Positions 46,425-60,060 of a stretch of 64,000 bases of DNA are shown in pieces (the stretch's first letter is position 1; every line of letters begins with the position of its first letter). The stretch spans positions 72,528,597 to 72,592,596 of the forward strand of contig NC_080419.1 in NCBI RefSeq assembly GCF_029873635.1, in the 5' to 3' direction. Below the pieces are notes generated by a model, which did no database searches, was not told the origin of the DNA, and saw only the letters and a program-made list of their open reading frames with translations. Position numbers and translations under genes: made by a program. The stretch comes from Malania oleifera (taxonomy: Eukaryota; Streptophyta; Magnoliopsida; Santalales; Ximeniaceae).

Positions 46425-48118
46425 GGCACTTACCTTACTCAGTAAGCCCTTAAGTGTTAGATTAATCTCGTACTCATGCATTCAACAATAATTTACTGGC
46501 AAAGGCGTTAAAGATAGGGAAATCTACCCGCTTATACAAATAGGTTCCCTCTGTCCTAGTACGTTATGCAGCTACTGCCACATCTGAAGCTACTAGTGCA
46601 CTCGCCTTTCTCAGTAAGCCCTCAGGCGGAGAGTTCGCCTTGCCCAATCGTAACAGATTCTACGTACATACATACTTCTAATATCGTAATACATCATTCT
46701 TTCTATTATTATTCATTCATACACATTTATTCATGTTCATAGCTTAACTTTGCATTTTGTTTCACTTTAAGTGACTCTTTCCCATTCGTATCGTTCACGT
46801 TTCACATTTCTTTTCATTGCATTGTCATTCCATTGTCATTTCATTGCATAACATATTCATTTCATTCCTTCGTAGTACGACTGGTCTTTAGCCATCATCA
46901 GTTAGTTTCCACATAGATATGCGCTAGAATCTGCTACAGTTAGTTTCCACATAGAAATGCGCTAGAATCTGCCAATATGGTTGTCTTTCAGCTGTCTTAC
47001 ATTTACATGATTGCATTTAACATATACAAGCAACATTGTCCATATCATTTTTATTCATAAAGCTTTACTTGACTTGCATCTCATAGTGTTAACATATATT
47101 CACACAGAATCTCATGCCACACAATTTTACAGTAAATTCATATACATTCCTTACAAAATAAGCCAACCCATAATTAACATTGATATACTGAAAATACATT
47201 TCATTTCTTACTTAATTTCTTAGAAAATTCCTTTCCACTTTCATTCGTTTACTTTCACATATACATAACTATATAAACATCCTTGGGCTCAGAAAACATA
47301 AATTTTATGGCTAGCATTCTAAACTCACATATAAACATATGTACATAAATAACACTTAATCCATTTTTAATTCATGAAAAACCTAATTTAATATATAAAT
47401 TTTCCCCTTACCTGACTTTTAACTACGCATGTAGGATCCCTGAATTGACACCCACACGGTGTTCACCTGGACCCTGAATCCAAAAATTCTGACTTAATTA
47501 AAATAAATTCCAATTAACTTAAATCTTAAGGAAATTACTTGTTTACTACTTCATAGACTCCAAATAACTACATTCCTTAAGAAAATCCCAAAATAACTAA
47601 CTTATCCTGATTTTGGGATGTTTCCCAAACCTCACAACCCAACGATCTGCTCTTACAGCCTTGAAGAGAATGATCCCATGAACCTCGTGGTAGTTTCGGA
47701 TCGTCAAACCAGGTCAAATCAGGCTCGAAATCAAAGAGAGAAGGCTGGAAGGTCGTTTTCTAGAGAGAGAAGGAGAATTTGCCGAGTTTTCACGCTGAAA
47801 AATGAAAGAATTTCAATTTATAGGCAGGGCTTTGTTGACGAGACACGTTGATTCGTCGACGAGGTTCTAGAGAAACTTCGTCAACGAGAAGATACCTTTG
47901 TCGACGAAATTTAGAGTTCCAAAATTCTCTCTCGGGATTTCTTCGTCGACGAGAAGCAGACTTCATCGAAGAACTTAGAAGGACACTCATCAACAAGTAC
48001 AGGAAATTCGTCGATGAGGCCTTTTATTTTCTCCTAATGTCTTTCCTTTATCCCTTATTTTCCTTTAATCCACTTTATTCATTATATTTTCTAATTATTT
48101 AAAATCCGGGTCATTACA
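46425..48118 (-). repeat. Family C LTR, truncated left (3') copy of element 5
   Basis: It is homologous to 50,300-50,536 plus 60,189-62,391. It starts at gcacttaccttactcag, so about 630 bp of the LTR start (49,666-50,300 equivalent) are missing. It contains a ~40-bp tandem duplication (agttagtttccacatag, 46,900-46,975), an inverted TATA context (47,813-47,822) and the palindrome array (47,830-48,025). It ends gtcattaca at 48,118. Confidence 0.8.
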
Positions 48119-48132
48119 TTCTCCCCTCCTTA
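48119..48132 (-). other. Polypurine tract of element 5
   Basis: The minus strand reads TAAGGAGGGGAGAA immediately inside the LTR end, the same tract as in element 2. Confidence 0.75.
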
Positions 48133-48299
48133 AGAAATTTTGTCCTCAAAATTTTACTATCTAATAATCTTTTTACATGACTTAAACTCATTTACTAAAT
48201 ACCATCATAAGAAATTAACATGCATATAATCACATAAGTCATTTAATCATCATTCATTAAATTAAATTATCTCATACCTGCTTCTCTGATGGCATCCTC

Positions 48300-49301
48300 C
48301 TCAGCTCGGAGTGTGTACAGTCGAGGCGGACCACCTCTTCCAAGGGGTATCTACTACTTTCCTTTGTCCTAATTCTAAGCAGCTACCATAGGCAAGGGTT
48401 CTCGGCAATATTTCCTGTGGTCCCCTGGCTTACTTACCTATAGCAATTCAGAGTGCCATACTAGCTTTCGCCCTTATGCCTCTTATCACACTTCGGCATA
48501 TAGAGCCCATTGCTTCCTTCCTTTTCTTCACTGATCCCTTACTGACCTCAGACTAAAAGCCAAATGGTGCAAGTCTCTTCTTCTGCTCTGAAGGCTCAGT
48601 GCTACCCTAAATACTCTTCTCTAACACTGAAGCCTTGTCAACTATTTCTGAAAAACTCAGAACCTGAAACCCAACTACTAGCTCGTAGATTCTGCGCATC
48701 AAGCCTTTCTATCAAATTTCCTAACCTTTCTTGCTTCATTTGGGACCAGGAATGGAGCGAACCATGGCAATTATATAAATCTAGCCGCATATTCCGCAAC
48801 TGTCATGTCTCCCTAGGTCAGATTGGTGAACTCTTCTATCATTTTCTCTCTGACAGATGAAGGAAAGTACCTGTCAAAGAATAGCTCCTTGAACCTCTCC
48901 TAGGTGAGAGCTATCTTTATGATCCTCTAATCCTCCAGCAGCTTCACAGAAAGCCACTAGTGCTTTTCTTCTCCTGTCATTTTGAAAGCGGCATGACTAA
49001 CCTTCTGCTCGTTCGTGCAGTCTAGTACAACTATGATTTCTTCTATCCCCTGTACCCAATTCTAAGCTACCACAGGATCAGGTCCCCCTATAAAGGATGG
49101 AGGGTTCATCCTCATAAATTCCTTGATACTACAGCCCTATCCTGCAAGTGGACAGTTCTGTTCCTTGGGTTCCTTCTTCATTTATGCTTTAACTTGACGA
49201 ACGATACCCCGCAATACCTTATAAGTATCTATTTCCTCCTCGCTAGAGGTCATTGAATCCTCCCTTCCTTCAGCCTCTATATTCTCATCTCCAGAATCCA
49301 T
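48300..49301 (-). pseudogene. gag-only coding region of element 5
   Basis: The start codon is at 49,301 (MDSGDENIEAEG). The gag core follows in broken frames: MNPPSF, WVQGIEEI, LFFDRYFPSSVREK and MTVAEYAARFI, from about 49,110 to 48,780. These are typical of the chromovirus gag in elements 1-3. The sequence then degenerates and reaches the polypurine tract by 48,132. No protease, RT, RNase H or integrase is present between the LTRs: the whole internal region is only about 1.55 kb. It could move only with help from an autonomous relative, and several stops now break gag as well. Confidence 0.75.
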
Positions 49302-49650
49302 CCTTAAAAATAGGATAGATAAGAAATAAGAATTCCATATTAAAACTCCAAATAACATAATCATTCAATAAAATCCAAAATCTCCATATAAGGACCAATC
49401 GCACGGCTAGGAAACATTACCGTCGATGGATTTGCCATGGTATTTTGAAACCGTCGATTGAATCAGAAAATAACAGAAGTCCGTCAAGAGATTTCTGCCT
49501 CCCAGCTATAAGACAAAATCCTATACTTCCCTACACCATACCTACTTCTCGACACCTAACCTAACGTATCCATCTATCATCCTTATCCTAACTGTTTCCT
49601 ATACTCTGGTATAAATCATTTCCTAAATCCTCAAAATTCCCAAAATCATT

Positions 49651-49662
49651 GCTCTGATACCA
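49651..49662 (-). other. Primer binding site of element 5
   Basis: The minus strand reads TGGTATCAGAGC, an exact match to the initiator-Met tRNA site, three bases from the LTR at 49,666. Confidence 0.9.
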
Positions 49663-50536
49663 TAATGTAATGCCCCGAACCCCTAAACCCGGGTCCGATG
49701 CGTTATGCCTAATAATAACCTGATAAATCACAAATCCTTACATACATTCGTAGCGGAAAACATAACCATAATCTCCATAAACATAGTTCTATAATACCAA
49801 CATCCATAATACCAGAGTTTATTATATCTTAACTAGAAATCCATAAAATTTATCCATCACCTGCATTTCCATATATACATATCCCTCAAAACATTTCAGT
49901 AAACATAAAAACGTAAAACATAAAATATTGACATCCCCCAAAGTTTATCATAATATACCCTTTCTCTTTTACAATCCTCAAAAATGCTAAAAATACCCTC
50001 GACCTCGAGGATGTCCTGAAAAAGAAACATTCATATTCGGGTGAGACACATCACAGTAAGGGAAGAAGTATACATATTAAAACAGCGTGTGGCCAACATG
50101 AGGTAAATAGACATCATTTTAATTACATTTGTAAATCATTGGCATAACTCTGAAATCATTTTCTGAACCTAATCAAACACATATAGAAATTTAATCCATG
50201 AGATTACTTAAGGATAGGGGTGATTACCAGCCCATACAAGTAGCACCACTCTGCTATGATACATAGGTAACCCTAAGGTCACAACTAAAGCATACCAGAG
50301 CACTTACCTTACTCAGTAAGCCCTAAAGTATTAGATTAATCTCGTACTCACGCATTTAACAATAGTTTACCGGCAAAGGCCCTAAGGATATGGAAATCTA
50401 CCTGCCCATACAAATAGGTTCCCTCTGCTCTAGTACGTTATGCAGCTACTACCACATCTAAAGCTACTAGTATACTCGCCTTTCTCAGCAAGCCCTCAGG
50501 TGGAGAGTTCGCCTTGCCCAATGGTAACATGTTCTA

Positions 50537-51717
50537 TTATTACGCTACAAAACTGCGCAATTGGACACTTTAATATGGTCTTTGCGACTTATATTTTTAA
50601 TTAAATGTTCAAATTTGTTCAATATTTTAATAGAGTACCAAAATTATCATTCTTGAGTTTTATTGTGCAATTTACAAATTTTTGATAATTTTTTGTCGCA
50701 GGAAAAGTCCCGGGAACCAAAACCAACACTTGTTCATATTTGGCGTATAACTTTTCCGTCCAAACTCTGATTGAGACGATTTAAATTTTTAAAGAAAGAG
50801 GAAAGGATTATATACAAATTTTGTGTTTCGAGTTTTGTGAGAAACCGGCTCCAAGAAGGTCAAATTTGGCGGTGGAACAAAGAAAAAAAAGAAGAGAAGA
50901 AACAAGAAAAGAAAAAGAAAATGAAGTGGGCCAGGTCATGAAGTGACCCAACCATGCAAGTGACGCAGCTGGGGATGTGCGCTGGGTCCAAAAGGAAGGG
51001 AAGTCAGCTTGTAGTTTTTACTTAGAGTCATTGAATCTTGTTTGAGTTATATTTATTGTTGAGTTTAGCTTGCTTTTATTTGAAATTAGTATTGGAACTA
51101 AATGTTTGTTTAAGTTAATTAGTGTGTTATTATATTTCATTTTTAAAGATTCCTAACTGTTTATGTACTTTTTGTCCTTTATTCTAATATTTGGTTAAGT
51201 TGATTGTTGGATTGGATATATTTGTTTATGTTAGTGTGAGGTTTGTTTATGTTTAAGATATTGCTAGATTAAGTTCATTTTTAGTTGAACCATTGTTAAG
51301 TTTAGCTTATTTTTAGAGATTGTTGGATCTATTTATTTTATTCAAGCTATTATTGTGTTGAGTTGGAGTCTAGTTATTTTTGTTGAGTTATTAAATGTAT
51401 TATTATGGATTGACATAGTTATTTGGGTTATTTAATTTCATCGTATTTATTTTATTGTTTATGCGTGTTAGGTTCATAGTTTAGCTTTCGTGTCATTTTA
51501 ATTTCATCACAAATTTTCCAAAAATCCAAAATTTCGAATCTGAACCATGTTTAGTAAAATTTTTTTCTTATTTTCTTATTTTTTTTTGTTTTGCGCTAAT
51601 TTAGAACTAATCTGCATTCCCCGCAGAGATGATCTGGCTTATTTGGGCTAATTATTACACGACGTAGTTCCTATACTTGGGATAGCCTTAGTGCTACTCA
51701 TTTTTAGAAATGAGTCA
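50537..51717 (+). repeat. 5' LTR of element 4 (shortened)
   Basis: It aligns with 58,628-60,183 but lacks about 375 bp after ggaagggaag at 51,005, rejoining at tcagcttgtag. The missing part in the right copy includes the G run and the (CT)n microsatellite. It ends gaaatgagtca at 51,717. Confidence 0.9.
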
Positions 51718-51723
51718 AGTTTT

Positions 51724-51740
51724 TGGTGCCGTTGCCGGGG
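51724..51740 (+). other. Primer binding site of element 4
   Basis: TGGTGCCGTTGCCGGGG, close to the TGGCGCCGTTGCCGGGG site used by plant Athila/Tat elements, lies a few bases after the LTR. It differs from the initiator-Met sites of elements 1, 2 and 5. Confidence 0.85.
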
Positions 51741-51811
51741 GAGTGCTAGAATTTGTTTCAATCTAGTATTTCTCCGTTTATTTTGATTTCTCTCATAATT
51801 TAAAAACACTA

Positions 51812-51815
<4 letters not shown>

Positions 51816-51854
<39 letters not shown>
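51816..51854. repeat. (TA)n microsatellite
   Basis: About 19 TA units in the untranslated leader of element 4. Confidence 0.95.
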
Positions 51855-51859
<5 letters not shown>

Positions 51860-52088
51860 TTGTTGAAAAAAAAGTGCAATTTTTTTTTTTTTTTAATCAT
51901 GCTTGATTGTTGCTATGTTGGTGACTGTCTGCTGTTTGGGTTGATGTTTGATGCCTTGGGTTAGAGACATTTCACATAGGTTATACAAATAGTCACCTAA
52001 TACAGGTAGTAGGTTTCCTATTTTTGTTGTAAGTGAGGACACTGAAATTGATTTGAGTGATCTTTTTGAAAAGAATTTTGAAGAAACT

Positions 52089-53640
52089 ATGGCTGAACCT
52101 CCACTTGCACCTCGCACCTTGAAAGACTTTTTGCAGCCTACACACACCACTACACATCCTGCATTGCTTTGCCAAATAATGCATCGAATTTCACCATTAA
52201 GCATGGTATGTTGTCAGTAATACCTCAGTTCCGTGGGAAGGATTATGAGAGTCCTTACCAGCATCTGACCGATTTTAAGTTGGCATGTACTACCTTCATT
52301 ACTAGAGCAGGAACTGATGAATACATTAAGCTTCGTTTATTTCCTTTTTCCTTGAAAGATAAAGCGAAGATCTGGTTTAATTCTCTAAGACCTAACTCTA
52401 TTTCTGATTGGATTGACATGCAACGTGAGTTCTTACATAAATTTTTTTCCTTTTCAGAGAACCCAGTTCCTATAGGAGCAAATTAGTTAGTTTATGCAGA
52501 GAGGCGATGAGACTTTCCAGGCTTGTTGTGAAAGGTTCAAAGAACTGATTAATATTTGTTCGCATCATGGGTTTGAGTCTTGGAGGCTGGTAAATTATTT
52601 CTATACTACCCTTACTCCTGATTGTAAGCAGTTTGTTCAGACTATGAGTAATGAGGAGTTCTTTAGCAAGGAACTAGATGAGGCACTAGCATTCTTTGAT
52701 TGCTTAGCTGAAAGTGCACAACAGTGGAATACACGATCTGATCAGGCACCAATGGTAGTGCAACCTCTCAAGGCAATTGGTGGTGGAGGTAGATATGAGA
52801 TAAAAGAGGAAACCGATATCCATGCTTGTATTGCTGCATTAGCTAGGAGGGTAGAGGTTATGGAGTTAGAGAAGGTGAAAGCATCGAAATTAGTTGAGGT
52901 GTGCTCTCTATGCGCCGACTCTAGCCATAAGGCCTAGGATTTTCTGATCATAATGGTAGTGCAGCAGAGTAGGTCTGATCAGATTCAGTCAGCAAATTGG
53001 GTTAACAGAGCTCTCAATTAGCCCTTCTCAAACACTTACAATCCGAGATGGAGGAATCGCCCAAATCTTTCATGGAGGAATGATTAGGCTGGTTAATCTT
53101 CTTCACAATTTCAGAAGCCTCCCCAATCTTTTGCACCACGGTCTCAACATCCATATCAGCCACATTCGATTTCTCAGCACTACTCACCTCTAGGGTTTCC
53201 ATCTAATGTTGCACCCGTTCCACCGAAAAGGTCACTTGAGGATACTCTTCAGCAGTTCATGCAAATTCAGGCCACAACTAATAATGAAACACGAAGCGCC
53301 ATTAATAAGATCAGTACACAGTTGAGTACCTTAGAGAAGGGCAAATTTCCAGCGCAGCCTCAGCCTAATTCTCAGGTATACCGGCAACAACAATAGCCAG
53401 TGCATAATGTTTTAGAGGATTCTATTAAGACGGAAAAGGCCGTCATTGCTTTGAGAAGTGGGAAGGAAGTCCCCCGACCCAAGATATCTACTGAGAGGCA
53501 AACAGTTGCCTCAACACCAGAAGTTGCAGTGGAGTCAGGCGATGCCCAAGAGAAACCAGAGGAAGTAAGCCAAGAATCGAAGAAGTTAGTTGATGTGGAG
53601 GCTGAGACTAGTAAGGAGTACCGACCTGTGGTACTCCATC
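52089..53640 (+). pseudogene. gag of element 4
   Basis: A candidate start MAEPPLAPRTLKDF is at 52,089. A frameshift follows, then the gag core: YESPYQHLTDF, IKLRLFPFSLKDKAKIWF (52,330-52,383) and SDWIDMQREFLHKFF. After a stop at about 52,487 it continues FQACCERFKELIN and, after more breaks, a linker with a KAVIALRSGKEV motif (about 53,437). That linker motif is typical of Athila/Tat gag C-termini. At least four stops or frameshifts are present. Confidence 0.85.
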
Positions 53641-54461
53641 CCTAGAGGTTGGTAGCTGGTCAAAAGCACAAATATCATACTGATATTCAGGAGATCTTCA
53701 AGCAGGTGAAAATCAATATCCCACTTCTGGATGCCATTCAGCAGGTTCCTTCGTATGTGAAATTTTTAAAGGACTTATGCACAGTGAAGAGGAAATTGAA
53801 TGTAAAGAAGAAGACTTTCTTGACATAGCAAGTTAGTGCAATGATATTGAGTGAAACTCAGAAAATCAAAGATCTTGGTTCTCCTACCATCTCCATTATG
53901 ATCGGTGAATCTCGCATTGGGAGAGCTCTACTTGATTTGGGGAGTAGTGTGAACTTGCTACCATTCTCAATATATGAGTAGTTGGGGTTAGGTGAGCTGA
54001 AGAAGACCTCCATTTTGCTACAGTTGGCTGACAGATCAGTGAAGGTACCACGGGGTGTTATTGAGGATGTATTGGTTCAAGTCGACAAATTCTACTACCC
54101 AATGGACTTTGTGGTTTTGGATATGTAGTAGCCTATCTCTACCATTTCCTAAGCACCTGTCATACTTGGATGCCCATTCCTTGCTACCTCCAATGTGTTG
54201 ATCAATTGTCGAAGTGGAGTGCTGAAGCTCACATTTGGGAATATGACATTGGAGATGAACGTGTTCAATGCTTACAAGATGCCTAGTGGTTGTGATGACT
54301 CCGAGGTACGTGCAGTTAATGTGATAGATGATTTTGATATTTCAGAGTTGTTATCTGTGTTTGGTTCTGACAGTGCATTTGAGAATGACTCTCCCGAGCA
54401 GCTTGACGTTTTTGATGAGACATTTCCTTTGTCTAGAGAGTTGATAGAATCTGAGGGGTAG
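53641..54461 (+). pseudogene. Aspartic protease region of element 4
   Basis: The catalytic block is LLDLGSSVNLLPF, with the aspartate codon at 53,934-53,936. A second typical block, ILGCPFLATSNVLINC, is near 54,160-54,205. Stops interrupt between them (about 53,979 and 54,127). Confidence 0.8.
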
Positions 54462-54464
54462 TGC

Positions 54465-56150
54465 ATGGAGATAGATGGTTCCCCTCAATTGTTAAATACA
54501 GGTTATATGTGTAGTTGGCATAAGCCAACTTTTGAAGCTATTGACTTACTAGAAGTTATGAAGTCATCAGAAGAAGAAGTCCCTACACTTGAGTTGAAGC
54601 CACTACCTGAAGACTTGAAATATGTTTTTCTAGGCCCAGATGAGGGCACATTCCCTGTGGTAATTTCTTCTCATCTTACTTTGAAGCAGGAAACTAAGTT
54701 ATTGCAGGTATTGAGGCAACATCGAGGAGCAATAGGCTGGACTATTGCAAACATCAAAGGGATTGATCCTGCAATCTATACCACAACATCTTTCTAGAAG
54801 GAGATGCAAGGCCGGTTCGTGATGTGCAGCGGAGATTGAATCCAACCATGAAAGAAGTGGTAAAGAAAGAAGTGTTGAAACTATTAGTTGCTAACATTAT
54901 CTATCCCATCTCCGACAGCAAGTGGGTAAGCCCAACACAGGTAGTACCAAAAAAATCTAGTTTGACTGTCATTGAGAATGCTAGTGTAGAGTTGATCCCA
55001 TCTAGGAAAGTAACGGGTTCGAGAATGTGTATTGATTATCATAAATTAAATTCGGTTAGCCGAAAAGATCGCTTCCCGTTACCTTTCCTAGATCAAATAC
55101 TCGAAAAAGTAGCTGGTAATGCTTTTTATTATTTTTTGGATGGTTTTTCTAGGTATTATCAAATTGTCATAGCACCAGAGGATCAAGAGAAGACCACCTT
55201 CACTTGCCTCTTTGGTACTTATGCTTTTCGCAGGATGCGAGTCGAATTATGCAATGCACCCGCTACTTTCCAGCGCTGCATGATGAGTATTTTCTCTGAC
55301 ATGTTAGATGAGATGTGTGAAATTTTTATGGATGATTTTTCTGTGTTTGGTAAATCTTTTGACACCTGTTTGAAAAATTTGACTGCTATCCTAAAAGGAT
55401 GTGAAGAAAAGAACTTGTTGTTGAATTGGGAAAAGTGTCCGTTTATGGTAAGTAGTGGTTTAGTACTTGGCCATTTGGTTTCTGAGCGTGGTATAGAGGT
55501 TGACAGAGCCCAGGTAGAGTTGATTTCCTAATTACCTATCCCTAAGATTGTGAAGGATATTCGTTCTTTCCTTGGCCATGCCGGCTTCTATAGGCGTTTC
55601 ATTTAGAATTTCAGTAGTATTACTAAACCACTGTATTCTTTATTGCAAACAGAGATTGAATTTTTATGGACTGATGCATGCCAACAGGCTTTTGAGACAC
55701 TAACAAAATATTGGACCATGGCACCCATTATGCAACCCCCTCGGTGGGACTTGCCGTTTGAGATTATGACTGATGCTAGTTAATTCGCTCTTGGGGCCGT
55801 TCTTGGTCAAAGAGTTGGTAACGAGCCTTCTGTCATCTATTATGCAAGTTGTACCTTGAATGATGCTCAGAAAAATTATACCACCACTGAGAAGGAGTTG
55901 TTGGCTATTGTGTTTGTATTAGAAAAATTTCGCTTTTATGTCATTGGATGTCCTGTTATTATTTTTACTGAGCATTCTGCATTGAAATATTTTTTGGCAA
56001 AAAAAGATGCTAAGCCCTGGTTAATCAGATGGATTCTACTTCTTTAGGAGTTTGACATCACCATTCGAGATAAAAGGGGAGTAGAAAATGATGTAGCTGA
56101 TCATCTTTCTTGTTTACAGCTACCTGATATATCTGTGTCCCTTTCCCCTT
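54465..56150 (+). pseudogene. Reverse transcriptase and RNase H of element 4
   Basis: The longest open part is 54,824-55,531. It includes RMCIDYHKLN, RFPLPFLDQ, the active-site FMDDFSVFG (FMDD codons 55,325-55,336) and LGHLVSERGIEVD. FMDDFSVFG is the form usual in Athila-type RT. RNase H blocks follow (FEIMTDAS at about 55,755, then NYTTTEKELLAIVFVLEKF at 55,874-55,930). Stops at 55,530, 55,603, 55,781 and 56,045 break the reading. Confidence 0.88.
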
Positions 56151-57310
56151 TAAATGATGATTTTTTTGATGGGCGTCTTTTTGCAGTGTCGTGCACTCCT
56201 TGGTTTGCTGATAGTGTGAACTACCTTGTCACTAACCGAATGCCAGACCATTGGCTCACCCAGGACAAACGTAAGTTCTTAGTTGAGGTAAGACATTATT
56301 ATTTTGATAATGCATACCTGTTCAAATATTGTTCTGACCAGTTGGTGCGTAGATGTGTTCCAGATGACGAATTTAATTCCGTGATGCATTTTTGCCATGG
56401 TGGGACATGTGGAGGCCACTTTGCTTCCAAGAAAACTACTTCAAAAATATTACAAAGTAGACTCTACTGGCCTACCATGTTTAAAGATGTTGAAAATTTT
56501 TGTAAAGCATGTGAGGCCTATCAAAAGTTAGGAAAAATTACTGCCAAGAATGAAATGCCTATGTCCTCCATATTGACTCTTGAGATTTTTGACTATTGGG
56601 GTATTGATTTTATGGGACCATTCCCAAACTCTTTTGGGCATTCTTACATTTTAGTTACTGTGGATTATGTCTCAAAATGGGTAGAAGCTATACCTTGTAG
56701 AACAAATGACCACATTGTTGTTATCCGTTTTCTCAAGGAGTTATTTGCACGTTTTGGTATACCCAAGGCTATCATTAGTGATGGAGGGCTGCGCTTTTGT
56801 AACAAACCGTTTGAAAAACTCATGCAAAATATGGAGTGACCCATAAGGTCTCTACTCCATATCACCATCAGACTAATGGTCAAGTTGAGTTGGCCAATAG
56901 AGAGATCAATATCATACTTGAGAAAACGGTGCGTCTTAATCGAAAAGACTAGTCAAAAAAACTTTTTGATGCACTCTGGGCCTACCGAACTACATTCAAG
57001 ACGAATTTAGGGATGTCTCCCTACAGGTATGTAAGCTTGTAGAGTCTAGGAGGGAAGCTTACGACCCGCTTAGCAAAGGAGCGGATGAAGTTGCTGCATG
57101 ACAGAAAAATCAAAGACAAACAATTTTCCCTACTCAGCAAGTGCTTATCTATGACTCCATATTGCATCTATTTCCTAGGAAACTAAAGTCTCGGTGGGGT
57201 GGTCCATACATCGTTGAAAAAGTTCATTCCCATGGTACGGTAGAAATTGTAGATCCAAAGAATGGCAATAGCTTCACAGTCAATGGCTAGCGTCTCAAGC
57301 CCTTCATGAC
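56151..57310 (+). pseudogene. Integrase of element 4
   Basis: The zinc-binding end includes [13 protein letters not shown] (about 56,388) and [13 protein letters not shown] (56,500). The catalytic core has [16 protein letters not shown] (about 56,600), [14 protein letters not shown] and IISDGG (56,772). The glutamate region is reached only after a frameshift near 56,837 (QVELANREI). The C-terminal part is broken by further stops. Confidence 0.85.
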
Positions 57311-58617
57311 TCCATTTGATCCACATGAGGAGGTTTTGCTTCTACAAGACCCTAGGGGAGTCCTCTGACCTTTCTCATTTATTCTTTTCTTTTTCTTTTC
57401 ATTTTATTTGTTCTTTTTTGCATCGTTCTTTTCTTTTTATACTGTGTTCGTTGGTTGTGACTCTCTATTGTTTTTTTTTTTTTTCTATTGTTTTGTTTCC
57501 CCATGCATATCTTTTCCCATTTCTCCTATGCTTTCACATTGAGAACAATGTTTCATTTTAGTTGGGGGGGGGGGGAGAGAATTTGCATGTGCAATAGTGT
57601 GCTTCCACCTAATGAGTTTTAATGTGATATTTGCATATTATAGATGTTTGCATGTTGGTTAGGCCCACCTTTTGGGAAATACTGGTTTTGAGTTCAGAGC
57701 ATGCTGAATTCCTCATTTGTGAACGTTACATGCCCAAATTTTTTTTTTCCTTTTTTTTCTTTTTGAGGATATGAAACAAGTAGAATGTAGTGCAATAAAA
57801 GTTTGAATCAAAAGAGAGTTTTATCCATTTCATTTAGTTGTAACCAAGAGAAGGATGTTGAGAGTCTTGCTGCACACACTACACAGATTAGATGACTTAG
57901 AAAGACTACATTACACAATTTCTGGTTGATATACACTTCAGTTGTTTGGGACTCTAATGAACCATATCCTATTGGTTCTTTTTTAAAAAAAAAAAAAAAA
58001 AGAGAAAAAGTTTGAAGCAAATGAAAATAAGAAAAAAGTCAGGGATCAGTTGCATAGAGAAGAAAAAAAAACAAAAAACAAAAAAAAGGGAAACAATTGT
58101 TTATTGGAAAGGGCTACCTATTATCGGGGCTCCAACTAAACAAAAAAAGTGGGTACCTTTTAAAGTGTAATAATGTGAAAGCCACCTTTATACATTCACG
58201 CACTGGAAATGGCTACTTACTACCGGGGTCCTAACTAATAAAAAAAAATGGGTGTCTTTTAAAGTGTAATAGTGTGAAAGCCGTCAGCACAATGGTTTTG
58301 AATTAGAGTAAGACCGTGCGGTTGTCTCAGACTAATTGATTGTGTTTGAAACCGTTAATGTTTGCTGATGGTCAATCTTGGAACTCTGATCCTCTCTTGT
58401 ACACATAAACTTTGTTACACTCCATTACCTTGGTTCTTTTACTAAATGGTGTATAAATCTTCCAGTTGAGACCTAACTTGGATTAATTTGTGTCCTAAGT
58501 TCCTAAACTCATTAAGCATATTTCATGGCATGTAATTTTCTTAAGTATTGAAATTTAGTGTTTTTCCCCTAGTTTGATTGCATTTACGTTATTTGTTAGG
58601 GACTAGCAAAACGTTAG
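57311..58617 (+). other. Non-coding 3' region of element 4
   Basis: It contains a G-run plus agaga (57,564-57,580), long T and A runs, and an imperfect tandem duplication with about 100-bp period (58,106-58,189 and 58,206-58,284; shared words ggctac, tcggggyyc, cttttaaagtgtaat and gtgaaagcc). No envelope-like frame is recognisable, although many Athila elements carry one here. Confidence 0.6.
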
Positions 58618-58627
58618 TTGTGGGGTG
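58618..58627 (+). other. Polypurine tract of element 4
   Basis: TTGTGGGGTG lies directly before the right LTR start at 58,628. Confidence 0.6.
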
Positions 58628-59289
58628 TGATTACGCGCCAAAATTGCGCAATTGGACACTTTAATTCGGTCTTTACGATTTATATTTTTAATTAAATGTC
58701 CAAATTTCCCCAATATTTAAATAGAGTGCCAAAATTATCATTCTAGAATTTTATTGTGCAATTTACGAATTTTTGATAGTTTTTTATCGCAGGAAAAGTC
58801 CCGGGAACCAAAACCAATACCTGTTCGTATTTCATGCATAACTTTTCCGTCCGAGTTCCGATCGAGACGATTCAAATTTTTAGAGAAAGAAGAAAGGATT
58901 ATCTATAACTTTTATGTTTCAAGTTTTATGAGAAACCGGCTCCAAAAAGGTCAAATTTGGCGGTGGAACAAAGAAAAAAGAAAAGAGAAGAAACAAGAAA
59001 AGAAAAAAAAAAATGAAGCGGGTCGGGTCATGATGTGACCCGGCCATGCAAGTGACGCAGCTGGGGATGTGCGCTGGGTCCAAAAGGAAGGGAAGCAAGA
59101 CTAGGGGCTGGGGGGGGGGGGGCATTTATTGTAAAAATTAGAAGGCTAGGGTTTTAAAATGTTTTTTTAGAAGAGAAACTGGGGGCTGGGATGTTATATT
59201 TTTTTGGGTCTTCTTTTCCTGGGGTGTGCGCCACAGCAAAGGAAAAGGAAGGGGTAGTTGTTGCAACTCTCTTCACTCCTCCAGCCTAC

Positions 59290-59360
<71 letters not shown>

Positions 59361-60020
59361 TGAAATTAAATATTTATTTGGGTTATTCTTATTATTAAGT
59401 TCAGTTTATTTTTCATTTAAAATCAGTGTTGGAATGAAATTTTATTTGGGTATTTTTATCATGGAAGTCAACTTGTATTTTTTACTTAGAGTCATTGAAT
59501 CTTGTTTGAGTTAGATTTATTGTTGAGTTTAGCTTGCTTTTATTTGAAATTAGTGTTGGAACTAAATGTTTGTTTAAGTTAATTAGTGTGTTATTATATT
59601 TCATTTTTAAATAATTCTTAACTGTTTATTTACTTTTTGTCCCTTATTCTAATATTTGGTTGAGTTGATTATTGGATTGGATATTTTTGTTTATGTTAGA
59701 GTGAGGTTTGTTTATGTTTAAGATATTGCTAGATCAAGTTCATTTTTAGTTGAACCATTGTTAAGTTTAGCTTATTTTTAGAGATTGTTGGATCTATTTA
59801 TTTTATTCAAGCCATTATTGTGTTGAGTTGGAGTCTAGTTATTTTTGTTGAATTATTAAATGGATTATAATGGGTTGGCATAGTTATTTGGGTTATTTAA
59901 TTTCATCATATTTATTTTATTGTTTATGCGTGTTAGGTTCATAGTTTAGGTATCGTGTCATTTTAATTTCATCACAAATTTTCCAAAAATCCAAAATTTT
60001 GAATCTGAACCATGTTCAAT

Positions 60021-60060
<40 letters not shown>

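Noticed and set aside
57316..57561. A membrane protein (Phe/Leu-rich open frame) or env in element 4
   Set aside because: Hydrophobicity comes from T-rich low-complexity DNA; there is no signal peptide plus domain structure that I can recognise.
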